Shown piece after piece: positions 54,793 through 62,561 of a DNA stretch of 64,000 nt. The notes under the pieces were generated by a model. The model saw only the letters and a program-made list of their open reading frames with translations, searched no databases and had not been told where the DNA came from. Source of the stretch: Candidatus Kuenenia stuttgartensis. GTDB lineage: Bacteria; Planctomycetota; JAKEIC01; DYIT01. Positions within the stretch are counted from its first letter, which is position 1. Each line of letters begins with the position of its first letter. Position numbers and translations under genes: made by a program. The stretch covers positions 72,530-136,529 of the forward strand of contig DYIT01000001.1 in assembly GCA_020723505.1 (NCBI GenBank), in the 5' to 3' direction.

Positions 54793-55740
54793 ATGGCTGG
54801 ATACTCTCTGGAAGAAGAAGCCACCGAAAACAACTTCGACGAGAAATGCTATCTTGACGCCAATCCTGATGTCGCTGCGGCGGTCCTTGACGGGAGGCTG
54901 TCATCCGCGAAGCAGCATTTCGACCGGTTTGGCATTAGCGAAAAACGCAGGATTCGGATTCCAGGGCGCATTTCAGAGGCCAAAAAGACGAAAATGGCCA
55001 GAATCCGCTCCCTGCTCAGGGCAGACCTCCCTCACTTGAAAAATGACGACTGCTTCGATTTTCTTCCCGACGACCAGCGAGATCGTTCCATACCGGGCCC
55101 TGCCCATATCCCTTCGTCGCATCACTACGATGACCGCATTATAAATCTTATAGGGAAATACGGAGAAGGCTTGGTTCTGGACTGCGGCGCGGGCAGACGC
55201 CCCGTGTATTTCGACAACGTAGTCAACCTGGACATGTTCCGCTACGATACGACCGACGTCGTCGGGCTTGCGGAGGTCCTTCCATTCAAAGACAGTTCAT
55301 TCGAAGCTGTCATCTCCTATTGTCTGCTCGAACATGTGAAGAATCCGTTCGTCTGCGCAGACGAAATCGCGCGAGTTCTGAAGCCCGGGGGCGAACTGCA
55401 GTGCAGCGTCCCGTTCCTTCAGCCGGTCCATGATTTCCCCGCCCATTACTATAACATGACGGCGCAGGGCCTAGCGAACCTCTTCGAGCGGTCGCTGGTC
55501 ATAGACGGCATCGAGGTTGTGGAATCCGGACTGCCAATCTGGACCCTTACCTGGTTCCTTCGGAGCTGGTCCAAGGGTCTTGAGGGTGCTGCGAAGGAGA
55601 AGTTCCTGTGCATGAAGGTGTCAGATCTAATCGGGGACCCGATAGGATATCTCGACAGCGAGTTCGTCAGGGGACTTTCTCGCGAGAAGAACTTCGAACT
55701 TGCCGCAGGATGCGTCCTGCACGCCCGAAAGCCTGGTTGA
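54793..55740 (+). CDS. Class I methyltransferase with NPDVA-type N-terminal motif
   Basis: 315 aa, four bases after the giant GT gene. N-terminal FDEKCYLDANPDVAAAVLDG with AKQHFDRFG matches the short repeat-like domain (YLxxNPDVAxAV...HYxxxG) found in glycosyltransferases and calcium-binding surface proteins. The methyltransferase has LVLDCGAGRRPVYFDNVVNLDM, AEVLPFKDSSFEAVISYCLLEHV and IARVLKPGGELQCSVPF. Likely sugar O-methyltransferase in the same transcript. Confidence 0.85.
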   Translation: MAGYSLEEEATENNFDEKCYLDANPDVAAAVLDGRLSSAKQHFDRFGISEKRRIRIPGRISEAKKTKMARIRSLLRADLPHLKNDDCFDFLPDDQRDRSIPGPAHIPSSHHYDDRIINLIGKYGEGLVLDCGAGRRPVYFDNVVNLDMFRYDTTDVVGLAEVLPFKDSSFEAVISYCLLEHVKNPFVCADEIARVLKPGGELQCSVPFLQPVHDFPAHYYNMTAQGLANLFERSLVIDGIEVVESGLPIWTLTWFLRSWSKGLEGAAKEKFLCMKVSDLIGDPIGYLDSEFVRGLSREKNFELAAGCVLHARKPG

Positions 55741-55759
55741 GACCGTCCAATCCGGGCTC

Positions 55760-56836
55760 TCACCTCTTCCGCATCACCACCAAATCCTGGTTGTTGCCGA
55801 TGTATCCGGGAATAATCCTCAATATGTCGAAGTACGCCGACCATCTTTTCCTGACGTAATCGGTCCCGTGGAAGGTGGAGCGGTAATAGCCGCTCTCGCC
55901 GATTACCCCGTCGAGCGCATTGTCGGAGCCAAGGTCCAGGAAGCCGCCCGAATCATCCAGAAGCCGGAGCGCGTCCGCAACCGGGGTGCGGCAGGCGGCG
56001 AAAGGCCCGTTGATGCTGACCAGAACCGCCGCGCCGGGCGCGGCGATGCGGGCGAGCTCGGCAAGCCATTCGAACTGCTCGCGCTCCTTGAGATGAGTGA
56101 ATATGGAAATCCCGGCTATCAGGTCGAAGCTCCCTGCGCCGAGTCGCGTTGGAGGATGGAGGGGAATCGCATCGAACTCGCCGAATCTCAGATGGCTCCG
56201 GCACCACCTTATGCTCTCCGCGTCTATGTCCACCCCGGTAATCGCCGGACCCCTTGTCCTGCTGAAATACCTCGTCACCCGGCCGCAGCCGCAACCCCAG
56301 TCGAGGATCCTCCTGAAATCGCCCAGACCCGCCTGGAACGCGTCTTGAACAGCCTGCCCCAGCTTCACGAAGGATGAGTATCCCTCGAGGCGGAAAGAGA
56401 TCTCAAAATCGCTCCCATGCACCCTCTTCCTGTTGCCCGGCGGCGGGAGGGGGAACTCCTCGCGGGTCGGGAAATAATAATCGTGATCATCCCTGAATGG
56501 CCTGCTGGTTTTAAGATTGGTGTACGATATCCTAATAAATCCGTCCGGGGGACACGTCCTCTCCGGGAACCTGCTCCTGCAGACGAATCCGAATCCCTGC
56601 CTCATGCCCGGAAGGTAGTTGAATATGGCGTCGATGTCCGGCCGAGGCGTCGGCCAGGCGACTTCCTCGAAATCGCGCCCGTTGAAGGCGAAGCCTGCGC
56701 CCGCGTGCCCCGCGGGCGGAGGAATGGCCCATCCCGAAACCTCGATGCGCCCCGGCGACAGCTCAATCCGGTCCATGCACCAGAAAGCCTCGCCGGCGGC
56801 TTCATGCAGCATTTCCTCGTTCATCGTTCCATCCAT
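55760..56836 (-). CDS. Class I methyltransferase with N-terminal beta domain
   Basis: 358 aa from ATG 56836, chosen because GAAGG lies about seven bases upstream; the ORF extends to 56923. Residues 1-110 appear beta-rich (RIELSPGRIEVSGWAIPPPA). The methyltransferase has RRILDWGCGCGRVTRYFSRT, ITGVDIDAESIRWCRSHL and DLIAGISIFTHLKEREQFEWL. It converges with the + strand methyltransferase gene, stopping 19 bases away. Probably acts on the same glycan. Confidence 0.83.
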   Translation of the reverse strand: MDGTMNEEMLHEAAGEAFWCMDRIELSPGRIEVSGWAIPPPAGHAGAGFAFNGRDFEEVAWPTPRPDIDAIFNYLPGMRQGFGFVCRSRFPERTCPPDGFIRISYTNLKTSRPFRDDHDYYFPTREEFPLPPPGNRKRVHGSDFEISFRLEGYSSFVKLGQAVQDAFQAGLGDFRRILDWGCGCGRVTRYFSRTRGPAITGVDIDAESIRWCRSHLRFGEFDAIPLHPPTRLGAGSFDLIAGISIFTHLKEREQFEWLAELARIAAPGAAVLVSINGPFAACRTPVADALRLLDDSGGFLDLGSDNALDGVIGESGYYRSTFHGTDYVRKRWSAYFDILRIIPGYIGNNQDLVVMRKR

Positions 56837-56987
56837 TGCCATCCTTCTTACAGTGCCTGCCCAAGCCCCCCGGGTCGAAGTCCGGAAATCATCACCCCGG
56901 GGCATGGCCCATTCCTCCCCCACCCTATACGTCCCCGCCGCGGAGCGGAAAACAGCTTTGACCCTCGCATAACCACCCGGGTCAAAG

Positions 56988-57833
56988 CTAGTAGTCCCAC
57001 TTCGACGCCTTGCGGTAGATGAGTATCGACAGCGCCCAGAGCGCCATCGCCAGAAGACAGAACGCCCCGCTCATGCCAATCCAGCTGAATCCGCTGTAGG
57101 CCCCGATTGCCACCCTCGCCACGATCGCCACAGCGACGCCCAATATGAGTATCGCGTAGACCGATACGAGGAAGTTCACGATTCCCGCGAGCCCGACGGG
57201 ACGGAAGATGAGCGACCACATCACGCCGGAAGCGGTCGTGAACAGCGTCGCGGACGCGAACAGGGCGTAGTGCTTCGGTATCTCCAGCGGACCCACGCCG
57301 CCCAGCCGCGAGCCGAGCATGAAGAAGGGCAGCATGGCGAGGACCGGCATGAAAGCCCTCAGGAACGCCGAGATTGTCTTGCCTCCGACCACTTCCGACG
57401 GAGTGAGCGCGGTCGAGGCCAGCAGGTCCATCGTCCCTTCCCTCTTCTCCCTCGAGAAGGACCCGCACGATATCCACGGCGCCGCGAGCAGGATGTACGC
57501 CGTCGCCACGACCGTGAGCGCGAAGAATACGCCGGTTCCAGCCGCGCTCCCTCCGGACTCGAGCTCGACGAACCGCGCCTTCATCCCGTAGACCGCCGCG
57601 AAAATCAGCCCGGCCGCCAGGACGAGCACGGAACTGGCCAGGTAAGGGAGGGGCGATCTGGCGAGATGCGTCTTGAGCTCGAGCCTAAGCACCGGGCTCG
57701 CCACCGACGCCATGCAGACGCGGAATGGGAACAGGACCAGTCCGGCCGCCGCCGGGACCGGACCCGCGGCGCCTCTGACCGACCCGGCGGCAGGCGCTCC
57801 CCGAATCCCGTTTCCGTTCGCCTCGGTATTCAT
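56988..57833 (-). CDS. ABC-2 type transporter permease
   Basis: 281 aa with about six membrane segments (for example YLASSVLVLAAGLIFAAVYGM, GTGVFFALTVVATAYILLAAPW) and the cytoplasmic block CGSFSREKREGTMDLLASTALTPSEVVGGK, characteristic of ABC-2/GldF-like permeases. The proline/alanine-rich N-terminus is cytoplasmic. Its ATG overlaps the stop of the ATPase gene by four bases. It would form the membrane channel of the transporter with the degenerate ATPase. Confidence 0.87.
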   Translation of the reverse strand: MNTEANGNGIRGAPAAGSVRGAAGPVPAAAGLVLFPFRVCMASVASPVLRLELKTHLARSPLPYLASSVLVLAAGLIFAAVYGMKARFVELESGGSAAGTGVFFALTVVATAYILLAAPWISCGSFSREKREGTMDLLASTALTPSEVVGGKTISAFLRAFMPVLAMLPFFMLGSRLGGVGPLEIPKHYALFASATLFTTASGVMWSLIFRPVGLAGIVNFLVSVYAILILGVAVAIVARVAIGAYSGFSWIGMSGAFCLLAMALWALSILIYRKASKWDY

Positions 57834-58903
57834 TCCATCCCCTTTCCGGATTGTTGCGGCCCGGTCACGGGTGAATCACCCGGAGGGAGGCCCGCCGCCT
57901 CCGCGCCTGCGTCCGGCGCGGGCGCGTCTCCTCCGGCCGGAGGAAACGCGGATTCCGGATTCCGAGACGCGTGCGCCTCCGCGCCCGAAGGGGATGCCGC
58001 CGGTCCGGCCTCCGCCTGGCCAGCCTCGGCGCCAGCAGGCGCGGCTTCAGGCCTGCCGGGATCGCGCCAGACTCCCTTCACCGCGAAAGCGGCGTCGGCC
58101 TTGTGGAGCCTCTGGGACGCGGTCTCCGCCGCTGCCGCGGGCGGCTCGAAGACGCCGCCCTCCGCCGGGTTGAGAATCTCCGGCGCCGGAGGCCTCGGCC
58201 CTTCGCGCTGATCAGGCGCAGGGGGCCATCCCCGCTCCTTTATCCTCGCAAGCACCTCTCCGCACTCCCCGAATTCCGCGAACCTGCCCTTGTGAAGCAC
58301 GGCCGCCTCGTCCGCGATGCCGTCGAGGGCCGTAGGGTCGAGGCAGGTGAATAGAATCGCCTTCCCCATGGACCTGAGCTCGCCGACTATGGCCCCGAAC
58401 TGGTCCGGACCTTCGATTCCGAACGCGGCCATGGGCTCGTCCAGAATAAGGAGCGCGGGATTGTGCATGAGAATCCTGCCGAACGCGAGCCTGAGAAGCT
58501 CGTACTCGCCCAAATCGGAGGTCATCCTGTCGCGCGAGTCCCACAGATCGACGAGCTTCAGCACCCCCTCCGTCACGCCGGGCCTGCTTCGGCGCGGCAC
58601 CCGGAACGCGGCGCCGAAGAACTCCATGAATTCCATCACCGTCGTGCGCTTGACTGCCCCGAAACGCCTGGGCATGTACCCGATTTTCAGCCTCGTTCCC
58701 GGCTCGGATACCGGCATGGAGTCGACCAGCACCCTGCCGGACGTAATCGGCGACAGGCCTGCCAGAACGCGCAGAAGCGTCGTCTTCGAAATCGGATGCG
58801 TCCCGGCAACGCCGAGAATCCTCCCGGGAGAGAGGGTGAAGCCTATCCCGTCCAGGAGCCTCACCGATCCCAAATCCTTCCTCAGTCCGGTTACTTCGAG
58901 CAC
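57830..58903 (-). CDS. ABC transporter ATP-binding protein with degenerate motifs and Pro/Ala-rich tail
   Basis: 357 aa. The fold and Walker B (LLILDEPMAAF) are those of ABC ATPases of the GldA/CcmA type, but Walker A reads GTHPISKTT (Ser instead of the Gly before Lys), the signature is SDLGEYELLRLAFGRIL instead of LSGGQ, and the switch His is absent (ILFTCLDPTA). Residues about 235-357 are a low-complexity proline/alanine/glycine tail. Such changes usually reduce or abolish hydrolysis, so this subunit may be regulatory or need a second ATPase. Four bases separate it from the upstream membrane-protein gene. Confidence 0.85.
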   Translation of the reverse strand: MLEVTGLRKDLGSVRLLDGIGFTLSPGRILGVAGTHPISKTTLLRVLAGLSPITSGRVLVDSMPVSEPGTRLKIGYMPRRFGAVKRTTVMEFMEFFGAAFRVPRRSRPGVTEGVLKLVDLWDSRDRMTSDLGEYELLRLAFGRILMHNPALLILDEPMAAFGIEGPDQFGAIVGELRSMGKAILFTCLDPTALDGIADEAAVLHKGRFAEFGECGEVLARIKERGWPPAPDQREGPRPPAPEILNPAEGGVFEPPAAAAETASQRLHKADAAFAVKGVWRDPGRPEAAPAGAEAGQAEAGPAASPSGAEAHASRNPESAFPPAGGDAPAPDAGAEAAGLPPGDSPVTGPQQSGKGME

Positions 58904-58907
58904 CGCG

Positions 58908-61355
58908 TCATCTCCCAGTCCCGGCCCGAACCGCCGTGAAATCGACCTTCAATGGTCTCACGAGATCCCCGGGTTCCATCCCTTCGAACAGGAATCGGAC
59001 CTCGCCGGTCTCCGTGTCCATGACCCCGTCCGGCAGCCGGCTGCGGCCCCCGGGGGAATGCAGGATCCATTCGTCCCGCGAAAAGTCGAAAATGCTCGTC
59101 GAAATCCTCTGCCCGCCTCTCGAGTCGATTCCCTGTTCCACGGGGTCAATCCTGTCGAAAAGAGCCGGGTTCAGCGGGAAGAACACGGACTGTATCACAC
59201 CGCAGGGCTTGAGTATCCTCGCGCCGCCCGGCTCGATTTCGAACTCCCCGGCGCCGTCGCCGCCCTTCGCCGACTTGAAGCTCGTCTCGGTCATGACGCC
59301 CGGGAAAAGGACCGCCTCGGAGACGAACACGGCCCGCGCAGAGCAAAGAAGAAGCGACCAGGATCCTGCCGTCTCGGGCTCCGGACTGAGCCCTCCGCCA
59401 ATCCCGCGCCTCCCGATCCTCCCCGCCAGCAGGACCGCGGCCGATAGGCCCCCGCCCTGCCCGTCGAGCGAAAAGCCGGTTCCCGAGAACCGCGAGAATT
59501 CGGCTATCCTGTCGTTCCACGGCTTGTAGACGCCGAGCTTGGAATCCGCGAAACTGTAATCCTCCGCGCCGGGCTTGCCCTTGAGCAGCGCCCCGGCGAA
59601 GAAATCGGGCGGGCCCGCCCTGAACGGCTTCCTGAGACTCGCGCGGACCGTCTTCCTGGACAGCGCGGGAAGATCGCCTATGGGCCCGAAGAAGTCGCCG
59701 TAGACCACGCATGCCCCGGAAATGCCGTCGCCGGTCCTGTTCTCCACCACGCCCCGCGCGACCAGGCCGTTCTCGTCATAGGAAAGCTCGAGGTCCGCAT
59801 CGAGGATTCCGCCCTCTTCGAACACCGGCCTCCAGAGCTGGAGCGGTATCCCGGCATCCAGACGGGTCCTCATGCCTGCGCCCGCGCCGGTCCCGCCGTC
59901 AGCGGCGCGGATTTCCCCTTTCCCCCTCTCCTCCCGATCCCCGAAACCGATGAGCCTCAATCCCTCCCCGGACCCGCCGATGTCGATTTCCACCGACCGG
60001 GAAGACCCTATGCACAGCCGCTCGCAGCCGGTCGCGCAGGACCCGCCCGATTCGGTGATGATGATTGATGCGCTCGTCGCGAATACCCCTGCAGGCAGGA
60101 TTAACGCGTCCAGCATCGCGGCAAGCCCAGGGCCGGCGCACAGGACGGCGACCGGAAGCCACAGGTTCGCGTGCCTTCCCCGCCTCAAGACCGCCGGCAC
60201 CACGCACGCCGCGAGCACTACCGAGCAGCATACCGCGAAGACGAGTACGCCCGCGGGCGTCTTCCGGACGTCGCCCTCGACCACGGCGTCCATGACCATC
60301 GCGGCAGCCTTGCGGCGCATCGCCGCGCCGGGACTGTCGAGGCAAAGGTCCACGAACCGCCTCTTGCCTCTCCATTCGGCGAACATCGGGAGCGAGAGAT
60401 CAGCGGCGCAGAAGAAGACCGCACCCATGCCGATGCTCCTCCTGACCAGGAACGGCATGCCGGAAGCCTCCTGAACCACCCTCAATCCGCCGTCCCCGCC
60501 GCCCGCGTCGATTCTCGCGAGGAATGCCCTGCCCGAAGGCATGTCCAGCGGCCCCTTCCCCCCGGCCGAAAGGTCGGCGACGCTGTCGGCCGGTCCGGCG
60601 TTCCTCCCCAGCAGCTCGCGGAACACCTGCGACGACAGCTTCCCCAGCCCGCCCGCGGGATGCACAAGCCCCGTCCCGCCCCGGCGAATCCAGTCGAGGA
60701 TGGCCGCCCTCTTCTCCTTCCTGAGCGAGTCCGCCTTGAAATCCCCGAACATGATTGCGTCCACGCACTCGTATCCCTCGGCCGAATCGGGCAGGAGGCT
60801 CCCGTCGCTTTCGAACAGCCGGAACGTCCCGGCGAACGGCCGGTGTCCCGCGAGGAAAGTCCTGCTGCCGCCCTCCTCGTCCACGACGAGGACGACCATG
60901 TCCTCCCCGGACGCCCATCTGGATTCGAACTGCCGCGTGTACACCGGATCCGCGGCCCCTTCCGGGGTCACGTCGATCCTCACCCTGTGCGCCCAAGCGG
61001 GGAACGCCGGATACAGGCAGGTCACTTTCCTGGAAGCGCAGGCGAGGTCGAGCGGCCGCCTGAACAGCGGGACGAAGACGTAATCCAAATCGCAGGCCAG
61101 TATTTCCGCGGTTCCCTTGAAATCGGTCTTCCCGCGGTTCTCCATCATGAGGAATATCGCCGCGCAGGACCCCCTGCGCAGCAGCATCTGCACGGCCCCG
61201 CCGGTTTCCGTGCCGCATAGCACGCGCGTCTCGAAAACGATTTCGTCTGCCGCCTTGCCGGACGCGGCGCATTCGGCCGCGATGAAAGCGGAAAGCAGGC
61301 AGACCGCGCAAATCGCCGGAAAAACTGCGTCGGTATTCCGGGGCCGGCATTTCAT
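58908..61355 (-). CDS. Large exported membrane protein, GATase/BatA-like layout
   Basis: About 815 aa from ATG 61355 (ATG 61364 is an alternative; the ORF is open to 61448). Signal peptide or anchor FPAICAVCLLSAFIAAECAA, an extracytoplasmic domain (40-390) with CVDAIMFGDFKADSL and AILDWIRRGGTGLVHPAGGLG, resembling glutamine-amidotransferase-like domains of BatA/GldG-type proteins, two membrane segments near 395-460 (LVFAVCCSVVLAACVVPAVL), and a beta-rich C-terminal domain. No catalytic triad was identified. First gene of the operon with the ABC ATPase and permease, so probably an exporter-associated periplasmic component. Confidence 0.7.
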   Translation of the reverse strand: MKCRPRNTDAVFPAICAVCLLSAFIAAECAASGKAADEIVFETRVLCGTETGGAVQMLLRRGSCAAIFLMMENRGKTDFKGTAEILACDLDYVFVPLFRRPLDLACASRKVTCLYPAFPAWAHRVRIDVTPEGAADPVYTRQFESRWASGEDMVVLVVDEEGGSRTFLAGHRPFAGTFRLFESDGSLLPDSAEGYECVDAIMFGDFKADSLRKEKRAAILDWIRRGGTGLVHPAGGLGKLSSQVFRELLGRNAGPADSVADLSAGGKGPLDMPSGRAFLARIDAGGGDGGLRVVQEASGMPFLVRRSIGMGAVFFCAADLSLPMFAEWRGKRRFVDLCLDSPGAAMRRKAAAMVMDAVVEGDVRKTPAGVLVFAVCCSVVLAACVVPAVLRRGRHANLWLPVAVLCAGPGLAAMLDALILPAGVFATSASIIITESGGSCATGCERLCIGSSRSVEIDIGGSGEGLRLIGFGDREERGKGEIRAADGGTGAGAGMRTRLDAGIPLQLWRPVFEEGGILDADLELSYDENGLVARGVVENRTGDGISGACVVYGDFFGPIGDLPALSRKTVRASLRKPFRAGPPDFFAGALLKGKPGAEDYSFADSKLGVYKPWNDRIAEFSRFSGTGFSLDGQGGGLSAAVLLAGRIGRRGIGGGLSPEPETAGSWSLLLCSARAVFVSEAVLFPGVMTETSFKSAKGGDGAGEFEIEPGGARILKPCGVIQSVFFPLNPALFDRIDPVEQGIDSRGGQRISTSIFDFSRDEWILHSPGGRSRLPDGVMDTETGEVRFLFEGMEPGDLVRPLKVDFTAVRAGTGR

Positions 61356-61575
61356 TGATTGCATCCTTGTTTCGCCCGTAAATAGCTCTGAAGACGGGCG
61401 AATCATATCAAATTGAAGCATGGCGATTAAATGCATCCTCGTAACCATTTGGGTCTTGGTCCCTTACACGCTTCTTGAAAAGGTCGATTCCGCCGGTAGC
61501 TTAATCCGGGTTTTTGCGGCGGAATCAAATAAGACTTGCCCGGAAGGCGCATAACTGCAAGAATTCAAGCCCGGC

Positions 61576-62037
61576 ATGGGAGACGGAAACCAAAAGACCG
61601 GAACAATACCATCGAGGCGCGACCCCGCGGTCGCGGCGGCGCTCGCATGGGCGGTGCCGGGAGCGGGACACTTCTACGCCGGCAAGCGCGGGAAGGCCGC
61701 GCTCTTCTTCGCTCTCATCTCCGGGACCTTCTTTTTCGGCCTCCTGATTTCGGGTTTCAAGTGCGTGTCGTACACGCAGCAGCCCTACTGGTTCATCGGA
61801 CAGGTTTTCGCCGGGATTGCGAGCCTGGCAACGGCTTTCATCGACCCTGCCCGCGACAGCCTCGAAATTTCCGAGGAACTCGACGTCGGCACGCTCTTTA
61901 CGACAGTTGCGGGCCTTCTCAACCTTCTGGTCGTATTGAACGCGATAGCCGAAGCCAGGAAGCCAGCCCAGCCCGCCGAGCCTGCCGGGACCGGCGCAGG
62001 ACGCGGCCAGAAATCCGGAAAGGCGGACGGGAAATGA
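61576..62037 (+). CDS. Small membrane protein, TM2/DUF6677-like
   Basis: 153 aa with four hydrophobic segments. AWAVPGAGHFYAGKRGKAALFFALISG is the core seen in TM2-type and DUF6677 proteins of Planctomycetota and Acidobacteria. The C-terminal tail is Pro/Ala/Lys-rich. Its function is unknown. The TGA overlaps the next gene's ATG. It diverges from the 58908-61355 operon across a 220-base spacer. Confidence 0.7.
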   Translation: MGDGNQKTGTIPSRRDPAVAAALAWAVPGAGHFYAGKRGKAALFFALISGTFFFGLLISGFKCVSYTQQPYWFIGQVFAGIASLATAFIDPARDSLEISEELDVGTLFTTVAGLLNLLVVLNAIAEARKPAQPAEPAGTGAGRGQKSGKADGK

Positions 62038-62342
62038 CCGGACTCCTGTATTTCCTGCCGATTTCGCTCGTAATCGCCCTCGTGCTGAGCGCATTGAAGA
62101 AGGACAGCCCCAGGGATATCCTGCTTCATGGCCTCAAGGTCTTCCTGCTCCTCGCTGCCGGAACAGCCGCCTTTTCCGCCCTGCTCTTCGTATGCGCGAG
62201 GACCCAAGCCATGCTTTTCGGGTTCATGGGCGTGATTCTCGCCACGCTGGGGTTCTTCACGCTGAAGGGGGCGGCGGAATGGGTCGCATCCCTCGTCAGG
62301 GGCGAGAAACCGCCCGAAGAGAAGCAGCAGGAAGAAGACTGA
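62034..62342 (+). CDS. Small membrane protein of unknown function
   Basis: 102 aa, start ATG 62034 within the overlap ATGA (GGACGGG upstream); the longer ORF from 61536 is an out-of-gene extension. Three hydrophobic helices (LLYFLPISLVIALVLSAL, VFLLLAAGTAAFSALLFVC, AMLFGFMGVILATLGFF) and a charged C-terminus ending in GEKPPEEKQQEED. Together with its upstream neighbour it forms a two-gene unit. Confidence 0.7.
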   Translation: MTGLLYFLPISLVIALVLSALKKDSPRDILLHGLKVFLLLAAGTAAFSALLFVCARTQAMLFGFMGVILATLGFFTLKGAAEWVASLVRGEKPPEEKQQEED

Positions 62343-62460
62343 CTGTGGGAGCCGCCGGAGAACACTTGCACAAGTCAGTAAGAAGTCTGTGGGAGCCGCC
62401 GGAGAACACTTGCACAAGTCAGTAAAAAGTCTGTGGGAGCCGCCGGAGAACACTTGCACA
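62343..62460. repeat. 44-bp tandem repeat, 2.7 copies
   Basis: Unit CTGTGGGAGCCGCCGGAGAA plus CACTTGCACAAGTCAGTAA(G/A)AAGT, starting at 62343, 62387 and 62431; the third copy stops after CTTGCACA. ACTTG-CA-CAAGT is a small palindrome in each unit. Copies one and two differ by only one base. Confidence 0.9.
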
Positions 62461-62561
62461 GCAAGGCGGCGATTACCATGACCCATCCCGGCAAATTCCG
62501 ACCGTCGGCTTTCTCTTTTGATTGTTTTCCATGCCGCGTTCTTGATATCGTATTTTTCGCC

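Noticed and set aside
60171-61220. 349-aa + strand ORF
   Set aside because: Antisense shadow of the large membrane-protein gene, rich in R, H, P and E.
62343-62460. CRISPR array
   Set aside because: The repeats are directly adjacent with no unique spacers, and no cas genes are present.
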